64,000 nt of DNA from Euclidia mi (GCA_944739405.2 OX123197.2:57946047-58010046); one strand, 5' to 3'. Positions 1-11,129 are shown, counted from the first letter of the stretch. Made by a program: numbers and translations. Notes: generated from the sequence alone by a model not told the origin.

Positions 1-511
1 CAACTAATTAATAAAATAAATAAGTCAATATATTTTCCTTCATACTTTTCAGGCTTAGGACTGTATATAATTATATTGAGTTATTTAAATCATTTTAACA
101 CACATGTAACACAGATCATTCATAGATACACAGTATTACGTGTCCTATCACAGTTTTTTTTAAATCAAACACAAAACACTTAACTTTTTAGAACGTAAAA
201 TAACTCGCGTACTTATATGCCTACTTAAATCGCGCGAGCCGTCGAGCCACTAAAATTCGCACGCTACGCAAGTTCACATCTGGCTGCTCGCGTTAGCACG
301 CGAAGACTGATCGCAAATATCGCAATTCGCAGCGCTGCGAACGTGCGAAGTGCGATGCGCCGTCGCGTCGGCGCGATGTTTGATTCTATATGCTATATGC
401 TATTTTTAGCACGAACGAGAGCCGAATGAACTTGCTATTAGATGCGAAATAAAATTAACGTGCTGTGCTATTGTGCTATATGCTATATTAACCACCATTA
501 ATACTATTGTT
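1..511. other. Non-coding, with a CpG-rich block
   Basis: No coding region is supported. Positions about 215-375 form a CpG-rich island in otherwise AT-rich DNA and contain a perfect 16-bp palindrome (TTCGCAGCGCTGCGAA, 326-341). Short 'tatatgctatatgctat' repeats follow at about 390-490. This may be an old repeat, but I do not recognise the family. Confidence 0.5.
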
Positions 512-905
512 ACAGACGGGGTAAAAGGATTGAAAGGAAACACCAAGTAGCACTGATGACACTTTATTCGACTTTACACACACGACGCGTCGTACAATTT
601 CGACGCGGACAGCACCAACACTAGCGTCTTTTGCACTGCACTTCACTGCACTTCACTACACTATACTTTCACTTCACTTTATTTCACTACTACTTCTTTC
701 TTCCTTTTACTTCTTCCTTTTCTTCTCCACTTTACCACTTTTCAACTTAAACTGGCGCTCAGCGCGTCTACACCGCCTTATATACCCCTAGGAATGTTCT
801 AGATCCACTAATTTCGATTGTCATTTCATAATTCAATTGTTTTTCCATATCCTGTCTCTTTTTAGCCTTTTCATTCCTTCCTGCAGTTTCTAGAATTTTC
901 TAATT
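512..905 (-). mobile_element. Candidate solo LTR
   Basis: Read on the minus strand this block has the order of an LTR: a TATATAAGG box (complement at 776-784), then a purine-rich leader, then an AATAAA signal (complement at 563-568), then an end in ...TGTAACA near 512. The distance from TATA to poly(A) signal, about 210 nt, suits an R region. The leader holds degenerate CACTTCACTGCACTTCAC repeats. No gag or pol lies beside it and I could not fix the 5' edge or a target-site duplication, so the boundaries are approximate. An ordinary promoter is the alternative. Confidence 0.4.
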
Positions 906-1097
906 TTTACTCGAAATATATATATTTTTTCTCTTAACTCACTTTTAATAAGGTGGGTATAATGGAAAAATAAACCTAAAAGGAAAACCTACTCCTACAA
1001 TATTAGTTGTTATTTCAAATAAATTTATGATACACAACTTTATTATTGATGTACTAACCTATTTACTATTTAAAAATCGAAAGAAGTAACTGTTTAT

Positions 1098-2428
1098 TTA
1101 CATAGGTACATAAAAAAGAAATATGTACAAAAACGGGAACAAAATACAAAGTACAGACAGGTTTAGGCGTCGTAGAATTCCTCCGCATCGCTCGCTGCCT
1201 ATTGGTAACGTGCCTAGAAAGCTGGCAGCATTGCCACGCTGGATGGCAATGCTGATGCGCTGGCCGAAATACAGCCCAGCCTTCTGGTCACGTGAAGCGT
1301 CGATTAATCGTTTGGCGATTTCTCTGTACAAAGTACGAGCGCTCGGACCACATGGACCAAGCGTCTCCACCCCAAACGGCTCAAATACGTAATTACCTAT
1401 TAAATTACCGTATTTTCGCTGCTTGAGGGATGCTGCACTTACAGCAGCAGCGCCGGCACAGCTGTCTGTACTTGGAAGATGTGATGGCGCAAGGGTATCT
1501 ACGCACGTTGCGTCCCATACCAAAGGCCTACCTAACTTCCAAGGCAACACATGACATACCGTCGGGCCTCTTCCCATCGTCGCGTACCAAACCATTGGGT
1601 TCAAGTACGGCTGGTACTCCGGCGGTGACAAGAGTGCGAAGGATGATGTCATTAAGATAGGCGTGACGAGGCATTCGGCCCGCGCTTCTGCCGCAAGATA
1701 GTCAATGGTGTCCGAGGCTATCGACGGCTTCTCAACAATGACAACGATGTGGAGAAACACACGGAGTACCTAAACAGAGGCTAGTGGCGAGGCGAAATGT
1801 CGTGTCGTCCAACATTGTGCCAACATTGGACGACGGGAGGGCTTGAAGCCAAAGACCAGACTTCCACTCTCCCACAGCCAGCAAGCGAGCACGCTCAGCA
1901 ACACTTGTAGACGATAAAATAAGTTTTTCTCTCACCGTATTGCAAAGCGGCCCGTCCCACTGCCTTTGGGAGAATGGGTTGGTAGGCAAAGCAGAGCTTG
2001 GATAAGCCATTTTCCAGACGTTCACGGCATCGGTTTTATACAGCACTTCCGAATTAACCAGTGTAGGTGCTAATATTTGCCTGGTTAAATCTGCCGTGCT
2101 GTGCACCGAGGACAGGAACGCCGGTAAACTAACATCCGAAATTTTGCGAACGCCGAGCCCACCCAGACGTACAGGAAGAGACGCTTGCAGCCAGGCTCGG
2201 TCGTTCAAATCCACATTTAATATATCTTTAAGTGTATTTTTAATAATTTGGTCCATTTTTTCTAAACATTTTATATTTTTCCAAAGCGGTGAAGATCTCA
2301 AGACATGCGTAAATTTGGGAACGAAAAGGCAATATCGAATGATTGTAAAAGCCGAATGAATATTAATTTTTAGCAGGCGATCTGAAATTTCACTAAAATT
2401 TTGAATCTTTTCATCTACGCAAGATTCG
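1098..2428 (-). pseudogene. LINE reverse transcriptase, C-terminal part (broken)
   Basis: This is the C-terminal part of a non-LTR retrotransposon ORF2, downstream of the catalytic RT core. The frame is open from about 2428, where a SINE interrupts it, to 1732 and contains SLPVRLGGLGVRK and a late cysteine/histidine-containing stretch (CLGTPCVSPHRC). It then shifts: homologous sequence continues in other frames through AGVPAVLEPNGLVRD to an open frame at about 1577-1098 that contains PWKLGRPLVWDATC and YGNLIGNYVFEPFGVETLGP. At least two frameshifts are needed to join the parts, so it is a pseudogene. The 3' end is AT-rich with a 'taaataaac' poly(A)-like signal near 1090. I recognise this C-terminal type from invertebrate LINEs but cannot name the clade with certainty. 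Confidence 0.75.
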
Positions 2429-2682
2429 TCATCATCATCATCAGCCTTTTAACATTCCACTGCTGGACTAGGCCTCTCCTGTGAAAGGAGGTATTGGCCT
2501 ACTATACCACGCTGGCCAAACGGGTTGGTATAGGGTTTGTATCAAGTTTTCCTTCTCTTACAGTGCTGTTCTCTGCAATAATAATATGCTCCCTTTGTCG
2601 GCTCTTACGACACCCATGGGATGATATGGGGTGGTGACATTCCGTATTCTTAATCCGTCACCACACGGACTAGATATAGATA
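2428..2682 (-). mobile_element. RTE-derived non-autonomous retroposon
   Basis: On the minus strand it starts with an RTE-like 5' leader (ccgtgtggtgacgg..., GTCACCACCCC, gtgtcgtaagagccgac) and ends with the RTE 3' tail (ggcctagtccagcagtgg, (GATGAT)n). No coding sequence lies between. Partial copies occur at 26111-26240 (head), 36411-36520 and 23556-23617 (tails). It interrupts the LINE remnant at 1098-2428. Confidence 0.75.
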
Positions 2683-2733
2683 CCTATATTTCAAGAAGCA
2701 TACGAAAGATTCGTAGGCTTCTTGAAATATAGG
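2683..2733. repeat. Near-perfect short-loop hairpin
   Basis: Two 24-nt arms (2683-2706 and 2710-2733) are reverse complements with one mismatch and a 3-nt loop. The sequence lies directly beside the end of the RTE-derived retroposon. Confidence 0.8.
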
Positions 2734-2763
2734 AGACCCAAGGAGGCGAAGAGAATTCTTGTC

Positions 2764-3520
2764 ACAAAGGACAATGGCAGATCTCCATACATCAAAATGT
2801 CTGAAATTAAATTGAAGCGAACAGTAATAAAAAATATATCAAAAAATTTGGCGTAAGTAACAGAGTCTATAAATGAATCTATTTTCACTCAGGAAAGGAG
2901 GAAAAAGAAGATATAGGTGTTTGAAGTTTTAGTTAAGAATGAACAATGTGGGTACAAGGAAAGTTATAATATGAAAGTTAAACAATGTAGGTAGGTACGT
3001 TTGAATTATCAAATGACAAATGTCAGATTGACATCAAAACGCGGAAGTATTTTGTAGCATCTAACTGTCACAGCCAAAGACAAAAGCAGAGCTGCACATT
3101 TTAAATCGATTTTATGTGAAATCGATACAACTTTAAAACGATGCTGTGACGTTTTTATTTGATTTAAACGTTGTTTTGCTTAAAAAATATTAGCTTATTG
3201 ATATAATGTTGATTAAATATTAAATAACTGCATTTTAAACCAAACCAACTCTATAAAAGTCGATCGTAACGATTACTTATTTAATAATCGATACGGATAT
3301 AGCACTCACGTCTATTCCTGTCACACCATTGTCTATGGCAACAATCAAATAAAAAAGTATTCGTAATCAATTGGAATGCTTTTTATCATCATAAAATACT
3401 CCAGCTTTAACGAAACAAAGTGAAAATATTAAAAATCATAGCAAAAAAAAACAATTTGTTTTGTTCATATGAAATTAAAGGTCGCTGCAACAAACCCAGA
3501 CCAAATTCTGCCATTGTTAT
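2764..3520 (+). repeat. MITE-like repeat, tandem copy 1
   Basis: It starts with ACAAAGGACAATGGCAGA and ends in the near inverse (TTCTGCCATTGT). The body includes 'aaatcgattttatgtgaaatcgat' and a 'tctattcctgtcacaccattgtctatggcaac' block, all shared with copy 2 at 3637-4333. A short open frame (DNGRSPYIKMSEIKLKR) crosses its left edge and is partly kept in copy 2. I cannot assign it to a protein family. Confidence 0.7.
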
Positions 3521-3636
3521 TTTAATATGTGGTGCTAAACTATTAAATTTTCATAATACCAAAGATTTTTTTCATCGTCAATTTTATTTAGAAATAACTC
3601 ACACTTACTTGAATTTAGCTCCAAACCGATCGATTT

Positions 3637-4333
3637 AAAGGACAATGGCAGATCTCTATACATCGAAATGTCTGAAATTAAATTGAAGCGCACCGTAATA
3701 AAAAATATATAAAAAATTAGGCGTAAGTAACAGAGTCTATAAATGATTCTATTTTAACTCGGGAAACCCGGAAAAACAAGATATCGCTGTTTTAGTTTTT
3801 AGATAAGAATGAACAATGTAGGTACGTTTGAAATAACAAATGAAATTATGTCAGATTGACATCAAAACGCAGAAGTATTTGTAGCATCTAACTGTCACAG
3901 CCAAAGACAAAAGCAGAACTGCACATTTTAAATCGATTTTATGTGAAATCGATACAACATTTGAACGATGCTGTGACGTTTTTATTTGATTTAAAAGTTG
4001 TTTTGCTTCAAAAATAATAAGCTTATTGATATAATGTTAATTAAAGATTAAATAACTGCATTTTAATAATTATATTTTAATAATCGATACGGATCAATAG
4101 CACTCTCGTCTATTCCTGTCACACCATTGTCTATGGCAACAATCAAATAAGAAAGTAGTTACCTAGTTCGTAATCAATTGGAATGCTTTTTATCATCATA
4201 AAATACTCCAGCTTTAACGATACAAAGTGAAAATATTAAAAATCGTAGAAAAATAAAACAATTTGTTTTGTTCATATGAAGTTTAAGGTCGCCACAACAA
4301 ACTCAGACCGAATTCTGCCATTGTTCTTTGTCT
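3637..4333 (+). repeat. MITE-like repeat, tandem copy 2
   Basis: A direct copy of 2764-3520, about 116 bp downstream of it, with many substitutions and small gaps. Its right end (TCTGCCATTGTTCTTTGTC) is the inverse of the left end, giving terminal inverted repeats of about 18 bp with a few mismatches. No transposase is present. Confidence 0.7.
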
Positions 4334-5179
4334 TTTAGAACTGCCAAATCTTGTAGCACTGTCAACGTCTCCATCAAGGGTTCCGTCGTCCAAGAACCAT
4401 ATATTGAATTTTTAATTTAGCTGCCGAATAATTGGGTGCCGAATAATCTTTTTTTTTAAATATTTGCCAAATATAAACATTTTCCAAATTTCATAAAAAC
4501 CAAAATCCACATAACTGTTTTGAATGGGATTTGAACCCACGCCATAAGAACGTGAACGGTATGTGTTATCCGCACGGCCATCGCCTTGTTGTCAATGACT
4601 GGTGAATTTGGCGAACACTTGACAAAGTGTAAACGTCATCGAATTAAAAACTCATTTCCAAATAATAAAATAGTCTTCAAACTTCTTTGCTAATGATTGT
4701 GTTTCGTGACGACGGTTTGACATGACACCGGCCGTCACACTATATTTTAATTTGTCAGTGTAGTGATACTTTGTGAAGTTACCACTTGTATCCGGCATGA
4801 GAATCTTTGAGCCTGCTAAAGTATTTCAAAGGCTGCCGAAGAATTTGGAAGGCAGCCGACTAAGCAAACAATGCTTTAAAATGCCTCAGCGGAGTCCTGT
4901 ACCATGCTAGCAATAATATTTTAATATTGTTTTCATACAAAATAAATGTATACTAATGTTTCTGTAACAGTGCTGGCTCGCATGTCCAGAGTATACTTTT
5001 ATTAATATTTCTTTTTTTATAAGTTCGTTAGAAATACGTCAAACATTTCATGCATAACGTATTATCACACATGACATGTCTTAATAAAAATATGTGTCGT
5101 ACACTTCCTTGTGCGGTTTAGTAGTTGTTGATATCCCAACGTCAGCAACGTTCGGAACTAACATACCCATTTATATAGA
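4334..5179. other. Non-coding with a tRNA-like SINE head
   Basis: No gene is visible. On the minus strand, 4513-4603 has the internal RNA polymerase III promoter layout of a tRNA-derived SINE: GGCCGTGCGGAT (A-box-like) followed by GTGGGTTCAAATCCC (B box). No complete cloverleaf or true tRNA gene is supported. The rest is AT-rich. Confidence 0.55.
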
Positions 5180-5283
5180 GTGTGTGTGTGCGTGTGTGCG
5201 TGTGCGTGTGCGTGTGCGTGTGCGTGTGCGTGTGCGTGCGCGTGCGCGTGCGCGTGCGCGTGCGCGTGCGCGTGCGCGTGCGC

Positions 5284-5333
<50 letters not shown>
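5180..5333. repeat. Compound (TG)n/(TGCGCG)n microsatellite
   Basis: Three blocks in series: about 5181-5236 is (TGTGCG)n, about 5237-5287 is (TGCGCG)n and about 5288-5332 is (TG)n. Alternating purine-pyrimidine DNA of this kind can adopt Z-form. All reading frames across it are artefacts. It directly follows the 3' end of the LINE at 5365-6305. Confidence 0.95.
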
Positions 5334-5335
<2 letters not shown>

Positions 5336-5364
5336 ATAGAGATCTGTGTAGAGCCCTAGTTCAG

Positions 5365-6305
5365 TCATCGTAAGATCTTTTCGACATGATCGTAGCTCAG
5401 TGATTTCAGCCATCTAGTTAGGGTTTTCTTACAGTCTGTATATGATTGGGGGTATATGATTAAATCTTTGTTTACAAGATTGTATATGTGCGAGGATTGA
5501 TGTGGGTACTGTCGCGATGCAAATGTTGACTTGATTACAACGGTGGGAGCAACTAAATATTTCCGTCTAGTGTTCATTTTTGATGGGTCGTAGGGCAGAG
5601 ATTTGTGTTTTTTAAGAAGTAGTTGTAATACATACAGTTTTCTTACTGATAGGAGATCTGCAGTCAGGTATAGACATTCGGTAGAAAACCTATATGGCTT
5701 GAAGAACATTACTTTTAGCATAGATCTCTGAGCTCTCTCCAAATCCAAGAATTTTATTTTTGTTGCGCCACCCCAGACTGTTACGCAGTAACCTAGAACT
5801 GATTGCACCAGGGCAGTATACATTTGTTTTAGAAGATCCGGTGTGGTTACATGTCGCAGCGTCTTAAAGGTCCAGATAAGTTTTCTGACTCTATTCATAA
5901 TAAGCTCTATATGCATGTGCCACGATAGTCGTTGGTCAACCATTACACCGAGATATTTTGTCTGTTCTACTTTCATGATAACTTTACATGAACAGACAGA
6001 GTTGGGAGCGTTTGAGCATTTGTGTATTCTCATTTGCAATTCAGGGTGAGGTTGGGTTATACTATATTTTGTAAAACATACGTAATAAGATTTTGATGCG
6101 TTTAATGTAAGAAGATTTTGGTCAAGCCAGTCAGCAATCTTCACCAACCCGGTTTCTGCTAGTCTAAATACTTCAGGCCAGCTCTTATCAGCAAAAACGA
6201 CGGCTGTGTCGTCTGCGTAAGAGAATACATGACCGCCTTTGATCTTCATATTGCAGAGGTTGTTTATATAGATAAGAAACAGTGTCGGACCGATGACACT
6301 ACCTT
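5365..6305 (-). pseudogene. 5'-truncated LINE reverse transcriptase
   Basis: A non-LTR retrotransposon ORF2 cut off within the RT domain. The first recognisable residues are GQGSVIGPTLFLIYINN (RT motif 4, about 6300-6256), followed by the catalytic box FSYADDTAVVFADKS, then YLGVMVDQRLSWHMHIE and YTALVQSVLGYCVTVWGGATK, which is the usual order in Jockey/CR1-type LINEs. The reading frame is intact from the truncation to the stop at 5365 (294 residues from the first listed start). Truncation at the 5' end is the normal result of incomplete target-primed reverse transcription, so the copy is dead on arrival. Only about 30 nt separate the stop from the microsatellite at 5333. Confidence 0.85.
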
Positions 6306-6541
6306 GTCCTTATTATGACTGCAATCTACACAAGGTAGGTAACGATAGCCTGAACTGATACTCAAAGAGTCTCGAGTTCAACCCCACGGTGCACACTACT
6401 GAGTTTTAGTTTCGTAGTTATGTTTATAGTTTAATTTAATTATTATTTACTGAACGGTGACGAAAATTTTGCAAGGAAAGCTTTTTAGAAGGTAGTTATT
6501 TGCGAGTTACTCACTATGTTCTTGAAAGATATGTAAAAATT

Positions 6542-6800
6542 ACTTTGACGACCGGTTGGCGCAGCGGGAGTGTAAGCGACAGCCACGCCGAAGGTCGCGG
6601 GTACGATTCCCGCTCAAGTCAAACATTTGTGTGCATGAACATGGATGTTTGTCTTGGTCTGGGTGTTTCTATGTATAATATGTATGTATTTACAAAAAAA
6701 AAGTATAAATGTATGTTTATCCATTGTCTAGTACAAGCTTCTGTTTAGTTTTGGGACTAGATGGTGTTGTGTGAATGTGGTAGAATATCATTATATTATA
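6542..6800 (+). mobile_element. tRNA-derived SINE
   Basis: The head matches a tRNA promoter: GGTTGGCGCAGCGGGAG (A box) and GGTCGCGGGTACGATTCCCGC (split here as A and B boxes about 40 nt apart). A tRNA-unrelated body follows with 'tgtttgtcttggtctgggtg' and ends in 'atatcattatattatatta'. It is not a functional tRNA because the acceptor stem does not close. Confidence 0.8.
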
Positions 6801-8832
6801 TTATGGTAAAATCCTTAACCTTCTCACAATGTACAGAAGTGAGCTAGTTTAAAAAAAAGAAATATTTCTATACGGGGCTGATTATTTTAGACTAACAATA
6901 ATAATAACTCATTTAATATGTAAAATTATAAATTACATAAATCATAACAAGATAATGTCATTATAAATCTATTAATGTTGCATCTAATATTGTAAATCTA
7001 ACCTACAAATAATATAAAAGCTTCAAATAAATTCTTAACAACGTTATCTTAAACAATGTTTTCTCCGTCGACCCAAAACCGCACTGCAACTTTGCTACTT
7101 AACAGTTAAGCTTGTGTTACTTTGGCAAACTTTCGCAGCTGCCAAAACTATCTCAAGTAGTCGAAATTGCAATCTGTTTATGAAATTAATTCAAGCCTTA
7201 TTTTCTATTTATACTTTGAAATATATTTAACATCAATATTATAGTCCTAGCTATTGAAATACTTTGACAAAAATTGCTACACATTTACTTAAAAAAACAG
7301 AATATATTAAGTAAATACTGGCCTCAAAGCTACTTGACAAATCAGCTTAAGAATTTTATATTTTCAATACATCTGGATGACCAATAAAATCAAAGCACCT
7401 ACCAAATAATTGAATTTTTCCAATGAATGACCAAATTTAACTCAATAGACCTTAAAATAAATTCGGCGTAAATATGAGATTCGTTGATCTTTTTCTTTTC
7501 GCTACTGTAGATTCATTGATAAGGCCAATGAAATAGGTTTTTGTTGCTAAATCGTTCAGTATTCTTAGAAAATTTATATAGGCAATGGCTGATTGTTCGT
7601 TCTTGTTCTCATTAACTAATTTCCTGCTTAAGACCGTAAACACTCCATATTATACTGATATTACTGAGATTATCAAAACTAAATAAATGTTTACAATGTT
7701 CCACAAATAGATAACACTCAAGTTTTTAATTTAATAATAATGTCGTTAAGTTGAGACTCCCCTAAAGACTTATACCCAAGTGACACAACTATAACATTAA
7801 ACGAAACTAATTTAGAAGGAGACAATAATAAACCAACAGTCCCAAATATCAAACACATTTTAATGCATAGACATCAATTGAAGGCCACTAATGTAACAAT
7901 GTGTAATATCTGCTGAAATTAAGCCTCTGCAACAGGCCGCTAGAATGTTTGCAGGAGATATTGCTATAATTACGAAAAGCGTACAGCAAATTGCTTATTA
8001 CGTACGGCATTAAGATGTTAGTGAGTAAACAGGTGGATATTATCGTTCTTGCACACAAAATGCACATGTTTACAGGTGACAAATTAAGCTTAAGCTGTAT
8101 GGTTCATAGAAGCAACTTTAATAAGAATGAGGTTTTGGTCAAAGCTTTTATTAATACTTGTTTTTTTTTCAAATGATGTCTACGGATATGAGAAAATATA
8201 TTTTAAACAGAGAAACGCTGATACAGCATATTATAATCCTAGATTATAAATTAACGCCTTAGAAAATGCTTTGAGGAGTAGTCGGTTTTAGAAGTGTCTA
8301 GTACTGTGATGCGTTGGATGTTAGATGATGGGATTTTGATCAACCTTCGCAGTGGTAATTGTGTACAACTAAGTTAAGGAGTACAACGCATTATTCGGCC
8401 ACTAAAAAAATCTATCCGTATCACCATCGCCGTTACAAGATTATTATAAACAATTTTTCAAAGATTGGACTGCCAGATCCAAATACCTAGCCAAATCAGA
8501 GGACTTTTACAAACTGAAAAAAAAACAAGTAAAAAAAATTTACGCTTAAAATAGCTTAGTTAGTATAGTGTTTATAATATAAAAGTACTTTTGAAACGAA
8601 ATTTAGATCGTTAGAAATTCTATTTAACCTCTAAATTTTATTTTATTTTATAGACGTCTAAATAAGGTTACATAGATATATGACTGAAATATATTTCATA
8701 AAATCGTGATGCTGAATTTGATAGGCAAGAAAAAAATTTGTTTGTTGCATAATTTATGATGTGGCCGCTCAGGCGATCAAAACTACTAAGGTGTTCTATA
8801 ATTTTACCATAAACTTAAACAGTTTATGTTAA
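6801..8832. other. AT-rich DNA, no feature seen
   Basis: Only short frames (up to about 64 codons) on both strands, with no recognisable domain and no repeat I can assign. Confidence 0.6.
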
Positions 8833-9053
8833 AACTAGATGAGCCTGCGGTTACACCCGCGTTATTTAAGGCTACTGCTCCACTCCCGTCGCTCAAAGCG
8901 TGATCATATAACAATATAGCCTATAGCCTTTCTTGATAAATGGGCTATCTAACACTGAATTAATTTTACAAATCGGACCAGTAGTTTCTGAGATTAGCGC
9001 GTTTAAGCAAACAAACAAACTCTTCAGCTCTATATTAGTATTAGATTATAGAG
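8833..9053 (-). mobile_element. Non-autonomous Helitron
   Basis: On the minus strand it begins TCTAATACTAATATAGAGCTG with 'aagagtttgtttgtttg' and ends CGGGTGTAACCGCAG...CTAGTTT. This is the lepidopteran Helitron pattern (5' TC with 'ctaatatta', 3' ending CTAGT after a GC-rich hairpin). No Rep/helicase gene is present. Confidence 0.7.
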
Positions 9054-9350
9054 TTAAGCAGCCTCACTGTTAACCACTATTGGATCTAGACACGTTTTGT
9101 GTTCCGTTACTTATTTCTAATTTCAAAATTAGCATTTTTTTTATTCATTAAATGTAAACTAGTGATACAGCCAGGACATGCATGAAATGTCTTTGGGTGA
9201 TTAACTTGTTATCTTTACCTTTAATTATTCGATTTTGTCCATTAATATTATAAAAACAAATCTTTAAAAAGACTCATATGTCTAAAAAACGACATTATTA
9301 TTATTAGTGGTCTTATTTCAAAACAAGAGCCATACATTTTTTTTGTAGAA

Positions 9351-9390
9351 GATCATACAAGTATGTAAGTACTTACATATTTGTATGATC
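9351..9390. repeat. 40-bp near-perfect palindrome
   Basis: Arms 9351-9370 and 9371-9390 are reverse complements with one mismatch and no spacer. It could extrude as a cruciform. No gene is adjacent. Confidence 0.85.
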
Positions 9391-10475
9391 TCTTCATAAA
9401 TTTATATGTAAGAAGGTTAATGCTAAATCTTTATGATAAAGCATATATAGAACCTGTTAATCAGTGAGTGGCACACAGTCTATGACCAAGATAGTCTTAT
9501 CGATTGCTATTTTCTATAGACCTATTTTACCTTAATCATTCTAATACATCACGTAAAGTTCATGCCATTTTGCATCCATTTTACTTTCGTTCGTGTCGTT
9601 CTTTCACTTTTATTATTCACATTTGAACCACTTTCACTATTAAGAAAAGTGGCTAGGTTAAGCATACAATTGTACTTGCAAGTAAATTCAATGTAAGAAC
9701 TTTTAAGTTCCAACTATGCAAAATAAGAGTGCCATCTTAACCTTTAACGCTCATATAAACGGGCGCATTTTATTAAAAAAGCAGCTTTTCTAACGTCTAA
9801 GTTAGTCTGCTCTTCCTATTATGCGAATACTTGTAATATCAAAGAAACTGCATAACTGGGACATAACTTTGAGAGTTTTGAAAATTATTACCAAGAATTT
9901 AATTTGAATATACCTGATATATGGCTATATATAGAAAAGTTTTGTAACTGTAAAATATATTTAAGAGCGTATGCAGGGAAAGCTTTAAACGAAATATGTG
10001 GTGTAGAAATTCTCGAAGAAAAATTTGGCTGGCGGGTTAATGTGTATTTTGAACAAGGCTTGCAGGCTATATAATGTGCGTATTAAATTGTACATGGAAC
10101 GCATTTTCCATTACGTGATGAGTGGAATCCAAGGTTGTGGTAACAGAAGGGTAGCGAGTTGAAACCAGAAAGGATTTGGATTAGAAAGTTTTAATGGGAA
10201 TATTGGTACGGCGTTCTAAGTAGGTAACATTTCATGGGCCAATCGTTTTTATTAAGAATAATTGTTATTTTGTATGGCTGATTATAAAATCGAATGTTAA
10301 TAATCTTTATTGAAGCATTGTTTACATGAAAGTACCGGGATTTTACGTTCTAATGATTAAATCATGAATAGGATTCAAAATATTTATTGCTTGAAGTTAC
10401 AGAAAATAAATTATGACCAACAATCTGATCTAATAAGTGTATACGTGCCTGGGTAACAACATCTTTTAATATCCT
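9391..10475. other. AT-rich DNA, no feature seen
   Basis: No open frame of interest and no assignable repeat. Confidence 0.55.
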
Positions 10476-10760
10476 TCATCTCACATCGTTATATTCATAG
10501 CTGAGAGACTTGAGCCCCTTCAGAAAGATTGTTCTCTTTTGTCTGCCTCGCCTCCTGTGGTGTCTAATCAGACCTGACCTGGCCTTTTCCCTCGGCCGTT
10601 TGCGCCTGCCTTTTCCATCATCATCATCTTTTTTTGTTCCAATTGCGATCCAAGACATTCGCTATGATCCCGGAGTCCACATTGCCATTGCCTTTGCCAG
10701 TTTCTTGTTCCAGGTTGCGGCCGTCTTTACAAACAACCCCATTACTCTGTAAAATACGTT
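10476..10760 (-). other. Unassigned basic reading frame remnant
   Basis: A short minus-strand frame of 60 residues, rich in Arg and Lys (KGRRKRPREKARSG, HHRRRGRQKR), with possible continuation upstream past a stop (TAATWNKKLAKAMAMWTPG). GC content is higher than in the flanks. It might be a LINE C-terminal remnant (the ending GLKSLSYEYND resembles the LKSLSYD ending of the LINE at 5365-6305), but I cannot establish this. Confidence 0.2.
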
Positions 10761-10794
10761 GTGGAGGGTCCGTTTTTTATATCATATTTTTTAT

Positions 10795-11030
10795 TTATAG
10801 ACTCACGCCTGTATCCCCGAAGGGGTAGGCAGAGGTGTAATATTACACCCACAATTTGCCATGGATTTTTAGGTCCCATGTAATATGGGACGAGCCTATT
10901 GCCGTTACCGGGCACATCACCAGACTCCGTGCTGGTACTGAGAATTTGGAAAAACCCAGTAACACTTTGCCCGACCCGGGAATCGAACCCGGGACCTGCC
11001 GTGTGGTTGACGGCATAGAATACAAGTGTC
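10795..11030 (-). mobile_element. tRNA-derived SINE, family A
   Basis: On the minus strand a B box (GGGTTCGATTCCCGGG) lies near the head, followed by 'gtgcccggtaacggcaataggctcg' and the 3' block 'ctgcctaccccttcgggga'. The same body is found at 11130-11398, 24683-24935 and 55743-56008, with different heads. It sits against an RTE-like leader fragment at 11028. Confidence 0.85.
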
Positions 11031-11110
11031 ACCACCCCCTATCTTCCCGTGGGTGTCGTAAGAGGCGACTAAGGGATAACACGATGCAAATACCATCTTT
11101 GCGTAGAGAC
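11028..11110 (+). mobile_element. RTE-like 5' leader fragment
   Basis: The sequence gtcaccaccccctatc...gtgggtgtcgtaagaggcgactaaggga matches the leader motif seen at 2600-2682, 26111-26240 and 63480-63580. It lies between two oppositely oriented family A SINEs. Confidence 0.6.
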
Positions 11111-11129
11111 GGAAAACTCGACATCAAAC

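Noticed and set aside
4513..4603. Possible tRNA gene on the minus strand
   Set aside because: A and B boxes are present but no acceptor stem or anticodon arm closes; it fits a SINE head.
5094..5413. Three open frames of 63-81 codons encoding alternating Cys-Val, Arg-Ala or His-Thr repeats
   Set aside because: They are translations of the (TG)n/(TGCGCG)n microsatellite on both strands.
6542..6625. Possible tRNA gene on the plus strand
   Set aside because: B box is good but the acceptor arms do not pair, and a SINE body follows.
9351..9390. microRNA precursor
   Set aside because: The hairpin has no loop; microRNA precursors need a terminal loop. The same holds for 2683-2733 and 31342-31408.
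10476..10658. Basic 60-residue frame as a nuclear protein gene
   Set aside because: Too short, with an upstream stop in a possibly longer homologous frame; more likely an element remnant.
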